NCBI GenBank assembly: GCA_017527825.1
Contig: JAFXPO010000012.1
Span: forward strand, 1 to 64,000
Direction: 5' to 3'
DNA from: Oscillospiraceae bacterium
GTDB lineage: Bacteria > Bacillota > Clostridia > Oscillospirales > Oscillospiraceae
Length of the DNA: 64,000 bases
This document shows positions 16,435 through 22,745 of the stretch, in pieces; position 1 is the first letter of the stretch; each line of letters begins with the position of its first letter. Below the pieces are notes generated by a model. That model searched no databases, was not told the DNA's origin, and saw nothing but the letters and a program-made list of their open reading frames with translations. Made by a program: the position numbers and the translations under genes.

Positions 16435-17925
16435 ATGACCAGCCAGATTTTAAGAGAAGCCAGACGGTATGAAACCATCGCGGAGCAGGCGATCCCGGCA
16501 AACGCGAAACCCGCGTTCCACCTCGCCCCTCGCGCGGGCTGGATGAATGACCCCAACGGCTTCTCCTATTACAAGGGACAGTATCATTTGTTCTATCAAT
16601 ATTATCCCTACAGCACCAAATGGGGCGTTATGCACTGGGGACACGCGGTGAGTGACGACCTTCTGCATTGGAAGCATCTTCCCGCGGCGCTGGCGCCGGA
16701 TACGCTGCCCGACCGGGACGGCTGCTTTTCCGGCAGCGCGGTGGAACTGCCGGACGGCAGACAACTGTTGATGTACACCGGCGTCGTGGAGCAGCCGGGT
16801 ATGCCGGGCGAGCAGACGGATTCCATCCAGACGCAGTGCGCCGCCATCGGCGACGGGGAGGACTATGAAAAGTACCCCGGTAACCCGATCCTGACAGACG
16901 CCGACATTCCTGAAGGCAGCAGCAAGAACGACTTCCGCGATCCCAAGGCGTGGCGTGAGCCGGACGGCACCTATCGCTGTGTCATCGGAAACCGCGCGGC
17001 GGATGGGAGCGGACAGTTGCTGTACTATTCCAGCGAGGACGCGCTTCACTGGAAGTTCGAAAGCGTACTCGCCGAAAACCATGACCGCTTCGGCTCCATG
17101 TGGGAGTGCCCCGATTTCTTCCCGCTGGATGGGAAGCGCGTTGTGCTGATCAGCCCGCAGGATATGCTGCCTGAAGGCTTTGAATACCACAATGGCAACG
17201 GCACAGTCGCCCTGATCGGCAGCTTTGATGAGCAAACCAAAACTTTCCAGGAGGAAACCGATCACGCCATCGACTACGGCATCGACTTCTACGCGCCGCA
17301 GACGATCCTGACACCCGACGGGCGCCGCGTGATGATCGGGTGGATGCAAAACTGGGACACGCTGGCGATCAAGATGCCCAAATCCTCGTGGTACGGTCAG
17401 ATGACCCTCCCCCGCGAGCTGTCCATCCAAAGCGGGCGGCTGTACCAGTGGCCGATTCGTGAGCTGGAGCAGATGCGGAGCAATCACGTCGCCTATCAAG
17501 GCGTGCGTTTTGAAGGGGAAACGACCCTGTCCGGCATCCGCGGGCGCAAGGTCGACGTTACCATTACAATCCGTCCGGGCGACAGGAAGAACGTCTACAA
17601 GAAGTTTGCTGTCTGGTTCGGAGAGAGCGACAAGTATCACACCGCCATCAGCTACCGCCCCTACGGCTCCGTGCTGAAGATCGACCGCAAGTTCTCCGGC
17701 TCACGCCGCGCGGTGATTCATCAGCGGCGCTGCCTGGTACCTGACCATGGCGGAGAGCTGACCTTCCGCATGATTCTCGACCGCTACAGCGTCGAGATTT
17801 TCGTCAACGGCGGCGAGCAGACGCTGACCGCCACCATGTTCACCGAGCAGGAGTCCGATGGATTCCGCTTCTTTGCGGACGGCAAGATTTCCATGGACGT
17901 GGAAAAATACGATCTCATCGACTGA
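16435..17925 (+). CDS. GH32 sucrose(-6-phosphate) hydrolase / beta-fructofuranosidase
   Basis: 496 residues, no signal peptide, so cytoplasmic. It hydrolyses the beta-fructosidic bond of sucrose or short fructans after uptake. Catalytic motifs: nucleophile Asp39 in WMNDPNG (36-42), transition-state Asp in FRDPK (about 167-171), acid/base Glu224 in WECPD. The N-terminal five-bladed propeller is followed by the usual beta-sandwich from about residue 350 (FVNGGEQTLTATMF near the end). Import by an ABC transporter rather than a PTS means the substrate is probably unphosphorylated sugar. Start ATG at 16435 follows GAGG. Confidence 0.95.
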   Translation: MTSQILREARRYETIAEQAIPANAKPAFHLAPRAGWMNDPNGFSYYKGQYHLFYQYYPYSTKWGVMHWGHAVSDDLLHWKHLPAALAPDTLPDRDGCFSGSAVELPDGRQLLMYTGVVEQPGMPGEQTDSIQTQCAAIGDGEDYEKYPGNPILTDADIPEGSSKNDFRDPKAWREPDGTYRCVIGNRAADGSGQLLYYSSEDALHWKFESVLAENHDRFGSMWECPDFFPLDGKRVVLISPQDMLPEGFEYHNGNGTVALIGSFDEQTKTFQEETDHAIDYGIDFYAPQTILTPDGRRVMIGWMQNWDTLAIKMPKSSWYGQMTLPRELSIQSGRLYQWPIRELEQMRSNHVAYQGVRFEGETTLSGIRGRKVDVTITIRPGDRKNVYKKFAVWFGESDKYHTAISYRPYGSVLKIDRKFSGSRRAVIHQRRCLVPDHGGELTFRMILDRYSVEIFVNGGEQTLTATMFTEQESDGFRFFADGKISMDVEKYDLID

Positions 17926-17941
17926 CAGGAGAACCGATGCC

Positions 17942-18913
17942 ATGAAGAATTATGATGTTGTTGCCCTCGGCGAGCTGCTGATCGACTTTACGGAGAACGG
18001 TATGAGCGCACAGGGCAATCCCTTGATGGAAGCAAATCCCGGCGGCGCTCCCTGCAACGTGCTTGCGATGCTGACGCGGCTCGGCAAAAAGACGGCGTTC
18101 ATCGGCAAGGTGGGCGACGATCTCTGGGGCAAGGCGCTGAAAAAGGCGGTTGAGGAGGTCGGTATCGATACCCGCAGCTTGCTGACGGACAAGGAAGTGC
18201 GCACCACGCTGGCTTTTGTCCACACCGCCGAGGATGGCGACCGGGACTTTTCCTTCTATCGCAACCCCGGCGCGGACATGTCTCTGTGCGCGGAGGAAGT
18301 CGACGAGAGCCTGATTGCTGACGCGCGTATCTTCCACTTCGGTTCGCTGTCCATGACCCACTCCGGCGTCCGGGAGGCAACCGTTCGGGCGCTGCGCTAC
18401 GCGCGCTCGCACGACTGTCTGGTGTCCTTTGACCCGAATCTGCGGGAGCCGCTGTGGAGTTCGCTGGACGAAGCGAAGCAGCAGATCGCCTTCGGCTTGA
18501 GCCGCTGCGATATTCTGAAGATTTCTGACAATGAGATTCGCTGGTTCACCGGCGAATATGACTTCGACAAAGGGATCGATCAACTGCAAAAGAACTACCA
18601 CATCCCCCTGATCCTTCTCTCCATGGGCAAGGACGGCAGCCGCGCCTACTATCGCGATATCAAGGCGGAGGCAAAGCCCTTCCTTCAGGAGAACACCATC
18701 GAAACCACCGGTGCCGGCGATACCTTCTGTGCCTGTGCGCTCAACTATATTCTTGACCACGGGCTGGACGGGCTGACCGAGCAGGATTTGACCGAGCTGC
18801 TGACCTTCGCGAACGCGGCAGCGTCACTCATCACGACGAGAAAAGGCGCGCTGCGGGTCATGCCGACGCGTAAAGAGGTCGAAGCACTGATCGCCGAACG
18901 GACAAACGGCTGA
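17942..18913 (+). CDS. PfkB-family fructokinase
   Basis: 323 residues; AGGAG upstream of ATG 17942, 16 bases after the GH32 stop. It phosphorylates the fructose released by GH32, feeding glycolysis. PfkB signatures: the N-terminal NPGGAPCNVLAMLTRLGKKT motif with substrate-binding Gly/Asn residues, and the C-terminal TTGAGDTFCACALNYIL with the catalytic Asp of GAGD. Last gene of the operon; its stop codon directly abuts a transposase remnant. Confidence 0.94.
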   Translation: MKNYDVVALGELLIDFTENGMSAQGNPLMEANPGGAPCNVLAMLTRLGKKTAFIGKVGDDLWGKALKKAVEEVGIDTRSLLTDKEVRTTLAFVHTAEDGDRDFSFYRNPGADMSLCAEEVDESLIADARIFHFGSLSMTHSGVREATVRALRYARSHDCLVSFDPNLREPLWSSLDEAKQQIAFGLSRCDILKISDNEIRWFTGEYDFDKGIDQLQKNYHIPLILLSMGKDGSRAYYRDIKAEAKPFLQENTIETTGAGDTFCACALNYILDHGLDGLTEQDLTELLTFANAAASLITTRKGALRVMPTRKEVEALIAERTNG

Positions 18914-18961
18914 ACGGTACCGCTCGACAATGGCGGTCTCGAAGGATACGCCTTTGAGCCG
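18914..18961 (-). mobile_element. IS256-family transposase remnant
   Basis: Sixteen minus-strand codons read RLKGVSFETAIVERYR, matching from memory the conserved 'LKGxxFETAIIERYRR' segment of clostridial IS256 (mutator) transposases. The fragment ends at the base next to the fructokinase stop codon. Upstream and downstream transposase sequence is not recognisable, so it is a small relic left by deletion. Confidence 0.5.
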
Positions 18962-19006
18962 CTGCACAGATTTGACCCATGATTGCTTTCTCGCTGTAAA
19001 ATTTTT

Positions 19007-19087
19007 GGACACGGTTTGCCGTCTCCTTTCGCAGAATGTTGTCTCGCAACTCCATTCCGCCAGAGGCTGCAAACCGTGTCCTCTTTT
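19007..19087 (+). terminator. long-stem terminator of the sucrose operon
   Basis: GGACACGGTTTGC (19007-19019) pairs perfectly with GCAAACCGTGTCC (19069-19081), then TCTTTTTT. The 49-base loop itself folds partly (GAATG...CATTC, TTG...CAA), giving one long imperfect hairpin. On the plus strand it is a rho-independent terminator; its size also recalls a small palindromic mobile repeat. Confidence 0.6.
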
Positions 19088-19156
19088 TTCAATTTGCGCA
19101 GGTTATTGTATTTTGACTGCAAAATCTGCCTTCGTGTCGTCAAAGGCAATGTGCGG

Positions 19157-19225
19157 TCACGCGGAGTCCGGCAGATTGTTTTCGCAGTCCGCCAGGGTGC
19201 CGTCCCCGCCCAGAAAGACGATCAT
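19157..19225 (-). pseudogene. HAD (Cof-type) phosphatase remnant, 22 codons
   Basis: ATG at 19225 overlaps the stop of the preceding gene (ATGA). The peptide MIVFLGGDGTLADCENNLPD, then SA, looks like the N-terminus of Cof-type HAD hydrolases, where motif I is DxDGT and 'NLPDSA' follows; here the first Asp is Gly and the frame ends at once. It is most likely the leftover start of a deleted operon gene. Confidence 0.45.
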
Positions 19226-19548
19226 TTCTTGATGAACTTGTTGTCCGCCTCGTTCGCCTCGGCGGAGACGTAGCGTTCCGCTTTCATGTGCAGGTCGTAC
19301 TTCTCGCGAAGCGCCATAATCTGCCCCATCATGGGCGAGGCATGGTGCGCGTCCAGCGCCGCCTGATCTCGCCACGCGTCGATGAGCAGCACGGTTTCGG
19401 GATCGTTTTTGGGATAGAAATACTCATAGCGCTCGTTGCCTTCCTCCGCGCGGATCGCGGCGGCGACGCCGCTCGTCTCCATCTCGTCGGCAAAGGCGCG
19501 GGCGCTGCCGTTCGCGCCGGTGTAGTAAAGGTTCATGACCAGACTCAT
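19222..19548 (-). CDS. antibiotic-biosynthesis-monooxygenase (ABM/YgiN-like) family protein
   Basis: 108 residues from ATG at 19548 (AAAGGAGA eight bases upstream). A dimeric alpha-beta barrel is expected: MVMNLYYTGANG-type first strand, ERYEYFYPKNDPETVLLIDA central strands and the W-R-D-Q-A-A-L-D-A-H-H helix that defines the family. Related proteins oxidise quinols or act as small stress proteins. Its start overlaps the stop of the SLH/cyclophilin-like frame. It sits in an operon with a flavoprotein, which suggests a redox role. Confidence 0.82.
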   Translation of the reverse strand: MSLVMNLYYTGANGSARAFADEMETSGVAAAIRAEEGNERYEYFYPKNDPETVLLIDAWRDQAALDAHHASPMMGQIMALREKYDLHMKAERYVSAEANEADNKFIKK

Positions 19549-20828
19549 AATAATCTCCTTTTGTGGGAAGGGCGCGCCATACGGCGCGCCCTTCGATGTT
19601 TGATTGACACGAGGTCGTCGGGATTGCAGGTCATGGGGTAGGACGTGATGAAGCAGTCCATGTTTCCCATTTGGAACTGCGGATAGTGCTCGTGGGCGTA
19701 CTTCACCGCCATGGCGGAGGCGACGAACCGGTGGGTCGGGCACGGATTCGCCCTTACCGTCCACGTTCCACGCGCCCTCAAGCTGGTTCCCGGCGACCGC
19801 GCCGCCCCATTCGCACTCCCTTCCGCGAGTGACAGCGTCGCCGTCACGCCTCCCGCGTCAAGCAAATCGGTCAGTTCCTCCCCGCTCATGCCGGTAATTT
19901 TGCCAAGGCGTGTGTAAGCCCATGAGTTGGAGCCGTAGAACATCACGATCTGGTTGCCGGAATACAGCACGATGTCCCCCGGCTCCGTCGTGGTCTGTTC
20001 ATCGCTTCTCGGCAGGGATGTTCCCAGCGCTCCGACCTGCTCAAAACCGCCGTACCGGGACAGCTCCACACTCAGCGGTCCCTTTTTCAGCAACTCGCGC
20101 AGCGCGTCCACCGAAGCGTTGTCTGCCCACTCCACCGTGAGCTGTTTGCCGGATACCGTTAACATGATCTCATTCATTGTGGGCGTCTCCTCACGGGTGA
20201 GATAGTTATGCAGCAGTGCCGCCACCTGCGCGCGGGACGCGTTTTCCCGCGGGGAGAAGGTGTAGTCCTTTGTCGCGGGCGCGATGTTCCGCGCTCTCGC
20301 CCAGCCAACCGCTGTTGCCGCGTAACCGCTGGCGTCAAGCGCGGCTTCGGCATACGGCTCCTTCGCCATGCGCCAAAGCATGGTGACAAGCATCTCCTGT
20401 GTCACCGGCATATCCGGCGCGAATCCGCCGTCGCCCACGCCGTTGATAACGCCGGTTCGTTTCGCCCACGCAGCGCTCGCCGCGTACCATGCGCCAGGCG
20501 CGACATCGGTGAAGCTGTCGCCGGTACTCACGGAAGGCTCTCCCGCGATGCGGTACAGCACGGTCGCCATTTGGGCGCGGGTAAATGTATCGTCCGGCGC
20601 GAATCTGCCGCTGCCCACGCCGTTCATCAGGTCTCTTTCCCGAACAAAGGAAACGTCGTCGCCGTACCACGCATCGTCAGACACATCGGAAAACGCGTCG
20701 TCGTCCGAAGCCGCGGTAAGAACCATACTGCCGCCTGTCGCCTCCGCTGTGAACTCTTCCCGCACGGCACACGCCGGCACCGTCAGCGCCATCAGCAGCG
20801 CAATCAGCGCCGCAAACGACCGTCTCAT
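19545..20828 (-). CDS. SLH-repeat protein with C-terminal cyclophilin-like domain and read-through tail
   Basis: 427 residues from ATG at 20828, where the signal peptide MRRSFAALIALLMALTVPAC begins; longer starts add unlikely sequence. Three surface-layer-homology repeats lie at about 45-95, 105-160 and 165-212 (FSDVSDDAWYGDDVSFV, GVINGVGDGGFAPD). Residues about 218-334 match the cyclophilin-like fold family (IMLTVSGKQLTVEWADNAS, then PGDIVLYSGNQIVMFYGSNSW). SLH repeats bind wall polymers, so the protein is probably displayed outside. From about 335 the frame enters a degraded GH1 gene, so the last 90 residues are accidental. Operon with the flavoprotein 1 base upstream and the ABM gene downstream. 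Confidence 0.78.
   Translation of the reverse strand: MRRSFAALIALLMALTVPACAVREEFTAEATGGSMVLTAASDDDAFSDVSDDAWYGDDVSFVRERDLMNGVGSGRFAPDDTFTRAQMATVLYRIAGEPSVSTGDSFTDVAPGAWYAASAAWAKRTGVINGVGDGGFAPDMPVTQEMLVTMLWRMAKEPYAEAALDASGYAATAVGWARARNIAPATKDYTFSPRENASRAQVAALLHNYLTREETPTMNEIMLTVSGKQLTVEWADNASVDALRELLKKGPLSVELSRYGGFEQVGALGTSLPRSDEQTTTEPGDIVLYSGNQIVMFYGSNSWAYTRLGKITGMSGEELTDLLDAGGVTATLSLAEGSANGAARSPGTSLRARGTWTVRANPCPTHRFVASAMAVKYAHEHYPQFQMGNMDCFITSYPMTCNPDDLVSIKHRRARRMARPSHKRRLL
19567..19594. terminator. G+C-rich hairpin inside the SLH-gene tail
   Basis: GAAGGGCGCGCC, ATAC, GGCGCGCCCTTC: a perfect 12-bp stem. Read on the minus strand it is followed by CCCACAAAAGG, so there is no T-run. It lies inside the read-through tail of the SLH gene and just after the GH1 relic ends, consistent with an original intergenic hairpin. 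Confidence 0.55.
19599..19812 (-). pseudogene. GH1 6-phospho-beta-glucosidase remnant with internal deletion
   Basis: Two pieces of a GH1 enzyme are joined. In one frame, 19812-19735 reads EWGGAVAGNQLEGAWNVDGK, then GESVPD: the family N-terminus. In the next frame, 19733-19599 reads HRFVASAMAVKYAHEHYPQF, then QMGNMDCFITSYPMTCNPDD: the segment following the 'HH' loop in 6-phospho-beta-glucosidases. About 150 intervening residues and everything after are missing. The second piece is translated as the tail of the SLH protein. Confidence 0.75.
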
Positions 20829-20829
20829 C

Positions 20830-21372
20830 TTAAAGGCTCTTTCCGAACGCATAGGCACGCTCCAGCACGTCTGCCTTCCGCTCCGCTTCACCGCCGTCGT
20901 TCAATCCGCCGCCGCTGAAGCTGCCGGCATAGCGGCACTCCGGGAAGCAGTCGATCCATCCCTTGAGACCGCCCGCCGCCGTCTCGTACACCTCGTCGCC
21001 GTCCTCGGAGGAGGCGGTCATCAGATACACCTCGCGGAATGCGTACTCCTGCGGAAACAGCGGATTGCAGCGGTCGAGAAACGTTTTGAGCTGTCCGCTC
21101 AGCTCGTAGTAGTAGATCGGGGTCACAAATACCAGCGCGTCCGCGCTTTGCACCTTGGCGATCATCTCTGTCATGTCGTCCTGAATGACGCACTTGCCGG
21201 TTTTCTGACAGACAAGGCAGCCCTTGCAAAAACGAAGGTCCTTGTTCTTGAGGCTGACAAGCTCCACCTCGTTTCCGGCGTCCCGCGCGCCGCGCGCCGC
21301 TTCCTGCGCGAGCCGCTCGGAATTGCTTCTGGCGCGCAGGCTGGATGATACGAATAAAATCTTTTTTCCCAT
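20830..21372 (-). CDS. flavodoxin-like NAD(P)H:FMN oxidoreductase / iron-sulfur flavoprotein type
   Basis: 180 residues. The phosphate-binding loop is SSSLRARSNSERLA near residues 9-22, and TPIYYYELSGQLKTFLDR is the FMN isoalloxazine-binding signature of this family. A CKGCLVCQKTGKC cluster (about 49-61) is the position where iron-sulfur flavoproteins place cysteine ligands, although the spacing here is shorter than the classic four-Cys motif. Probably an FMN-dependent reductase acting on quinones or small organics. Starts 10 bases after the hydrolase stop and ends 1 base before the SLH gene. Confidence 0.82.
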   Translation of the reverse strand: MGKKILFVSSSLRARSNSERLAQEAARGARDAGNEVELVSLKNKDLRFCKGCLVCQKTGKCVIQDDMTEMIAKVQSADALVFVTPIYYYELSGQLKTFLDRCNPLFPQEYAFREVYLMTASSEDGDEVYETAAGGLKGWIDCFPECRYAGSFSGGGLNDGGEAERKADVLERAYAFGKSL

Positions 21373-21382
21373 GTTGTTCTTC

Positions 21383-22384
21383 TCAGTTCAGGTTCTCCGC
21401 AAAGAAGCGATCCAGCTTATCAAACGGGATCACCTTCTTCGCGCCGCCGTCGTAAAGGTCGGTGTGCACCGCGTCGGGAATGATGAGCAGTTGTTTGTTA
21501 TCCGCGTACTTGCTGTCTTTCACCATGTCGGCGTAGGCGTCCCTGCCGAAGTAGCAGGAGTGCGCCTTTTCCCCGTGGACGATCAGCACCGCGGAGCGAA
21601 TCTCGCTGCTGTATTGCAGAATGGGCTGATTGATAAAGGACATGCAGCCGATAACGTTCCAGCCGCCGTTGGAGTTGAGCGAGCGCTTGTGGTAGCCGCG
21701 CGGCGTCTTGTAGTAATCGTAGTAGTCCTTGACGAAGAAGGGCGCGTCCTCCGGCAGCGGGTCGACCACGCCGCCGCCCAACTTATACTCGCCGCTCCGA
21801 TAGTCCGCGATGCGCTGGGCGTTGAGGGATTTCTTCATCTCGTAGCGCTGCTCCTCGCTGTCCGCTGAGTCAAAGTAGCCCTTCGCGTTGATGCGGGTCA
21901 TGTCGTACATGGTCATCACCGCCGTCGCCTTGATGCGGGTATCCAGCGCCGCGACGTTCAGCGCCATGCCGCCCCAGCCGCAGATGCCGATGATACCGAT
22001 GCGCTCAGGGTCAACGTTTTCCTGCACGGACAGGAAGTCCACCGCCGCCTGGAAGTCCTCGGTGTTGATGTCCGGGGACGCCATATATCGGGGCTGACCG
22101 CCGCTCTCGCCGGTAAAGGACGGATCAAAGGCGATGGTCAGAAAGCCGCGCTCCGCCATCGTCTGCGCGTACAAGCCGGAGCACTGCTCCTTCACCGCGC
22201 CGAAGGGTCCGCACACCGCGATGGCAGGTAGCTTACCGCTCTTGTTCTTCGGTTCATACATGTCCGCCGCCAGCGTGATGCCGTAGCGGTTCACGAAGGT
22301 CACCTTGCTGTGGTTTACCTTGTCGCTCCTGGGGAAGGTCTTATCCCACTCCCGTGTGAGATTCAGGGGAGCCGTCTTCATCAT
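21383..22384 (-). CDS. alpha/beta hydrolase (YcjY / dienelactone-hydrolase-like)
   Basis: 333 residues; start ATG-ATG at 22384 preceded by AAAGGAGA. The fold is visible in LPAIAVCGPFGAVKEQCSGL (oxyanion region), GITLAADMYEP and IGIIGICGWGGMALNVA, where the nucleophile elbow carries Cys (GICGWG) in place of the usual Ser, as in dienelactone hydrolase and YcjY relatives. The acid and His are expected in LIVHGEKAHS and IPDAVHTDLYD. First gene of a four-gene operon with flavoprotein, SLH/cyclophilin-like and ABM genes. Substrate unknown. Confidence 0.82.
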   Translation of the reverse strand: MMKTAPLNLTREWDKTFPRSDKVNHSKVTFVNRYGITLAADMYEPKNKSGKLPAIAVCGPFGAVKEQCSGLYAQTMAERGFLTIAFDPSFTGESGGQPRYMASPDINTEDFQAAVDFLSVQENVDPERIGIIGICGWGGMALNVAALDTRIKATAVMTMYDMTRINAKGYFDSADSEEQRYEMKKSLNAQRIADYRSGEYKLGGGVVDPLPEDAPFFVKDYYDYYKTPRGYHKRSLNSNGGWNVIGCMSFINQPILQYSSEIRSAVLIVHGEKAHSCYFGRDAYADMVKDSKYADNKQLLIIPDAVHTDLYDGGAKKVIPFDKLDRFFAENLN

Positions 22385-22414
22385 GGCTTTGTTCTCCTTT
22401 TCATAATGTCTACT

Positions 22415-22439
22415 GAATAAACCGCAAAGCGGTTTATTC
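22415..22439. repeat. leader hairpin, REP-like palindrome
   Basis: GAATAAACCGC, AAA, GCGGTTTATTC is a perfect 11-bp stem, next to a smaller GGGCGAAGCCC hairpin at about 22443-22453. Both lie in the 5' leader of the hydrolase operon. Only one copy is in this window, so whether it is a dispersed repeat or a leader-specific structure cannot be told. Confidence 0.55.
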
Positions 22440-22489
22440 GCGGGGCGAAGCCCTGCAATTCGTCAAATCCGCAGGAATTAGACAGCTTC

Positions 22490-22518
22490 AGCATAGCACA
22501 TTGGAAAAGAATCCACAA
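22490..22518 (-). promoter_or_regulatory. promoter of the hydrolase operon
   Basis: Minus strand TTGTGG (22518-22513), 17 bases, TATGCT (22495-22490). Predicted transcription start near 22483, giving a leader of about 100 bases. Confidence 0.65.
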
Positions 22519-22529
22519 ATGGTTATAAT
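22501..22529 (+). promoter_or_regulatory. orphan divergent promoter
   Basis: TTGGAA (22501-22506), 17 bases, TATAAT (22524-22529) on the plus strand, with no plus-strand gene before 25577. It interlocks with the hydrolase promoter, as is normal for a LysR gene and its target, but no regulator gene follows. Confidence 0.6.
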
Positions 22530-22556
22530 GAATATCATGATATTCCGTTTAGGAAT
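22530..22556. promoter_or_regulatory. LysR-type operator region
   Basis: A perfect 16-bp palindrome GAATATCATGATATTC (22530-22545) overlaps the inverted repeat ATTCC-GTTTA-GGAAT (22542-22556). The latter is centred about 66 bases upstream of the predicted hydrolase-operon start, the usual position of a LysR recognition site. The same ATTCC-N5-GGAAT arms recur at 34179-34193. Confidence 0.6.
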
Positions 22557-22614
22557 ATATTGTGAAGCACCGGTCCGCAGAATAGTGGCTCCCTTCCCTT
22601 GGTAAACAGCTCCG

Positions 22615-22659
22615 TGACCACTGACCGTTCGTTCTCATATTATAGAGAACGAACGGTCA
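22615..22659 (+). promoter_or_regulatory. TetR-type operator over a weak promoter
   Basis: TGACCGTTCGTTCTC (22622-22636), 8 bases, GAGAACGAACGGTCA (22645-22659) is a perfect 15-bp inverted repeat; the GACCGTTCGTTC core is typical of TetR/AcrR operators. It covers the gap between TGACCA (22615-22620) and TATTAT (22638-22643), spaced by 17. No TetR gene is in the window and no ORF follows. Confidence 0.6.
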
Positions 22660-22686
22660 AATATGGACTGGAAGCCGCGGGAGAAT

Positions 22687-22728
22687 AGAGGCGAAGCCAC
22701 CCTGTATCGGGCAGCTTCGCCTCTTTTT
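22687..22728 (+). terminator. rho-independent terminator
   Basis: AGAGGCGAAGC (22687-22697) pairs with GCTTCGCCTCT (22714-22724), followed by TTTTT on the plus strand. With the promoter at 22615 it would bound an RNA of roughly 75 bases. It may also terminate the minus-strand flavodiiron gene, with a poorer T-run. Confidence 0.7.
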
Positions 22729-22745
22729 ATCCGCGATTGATTCGC

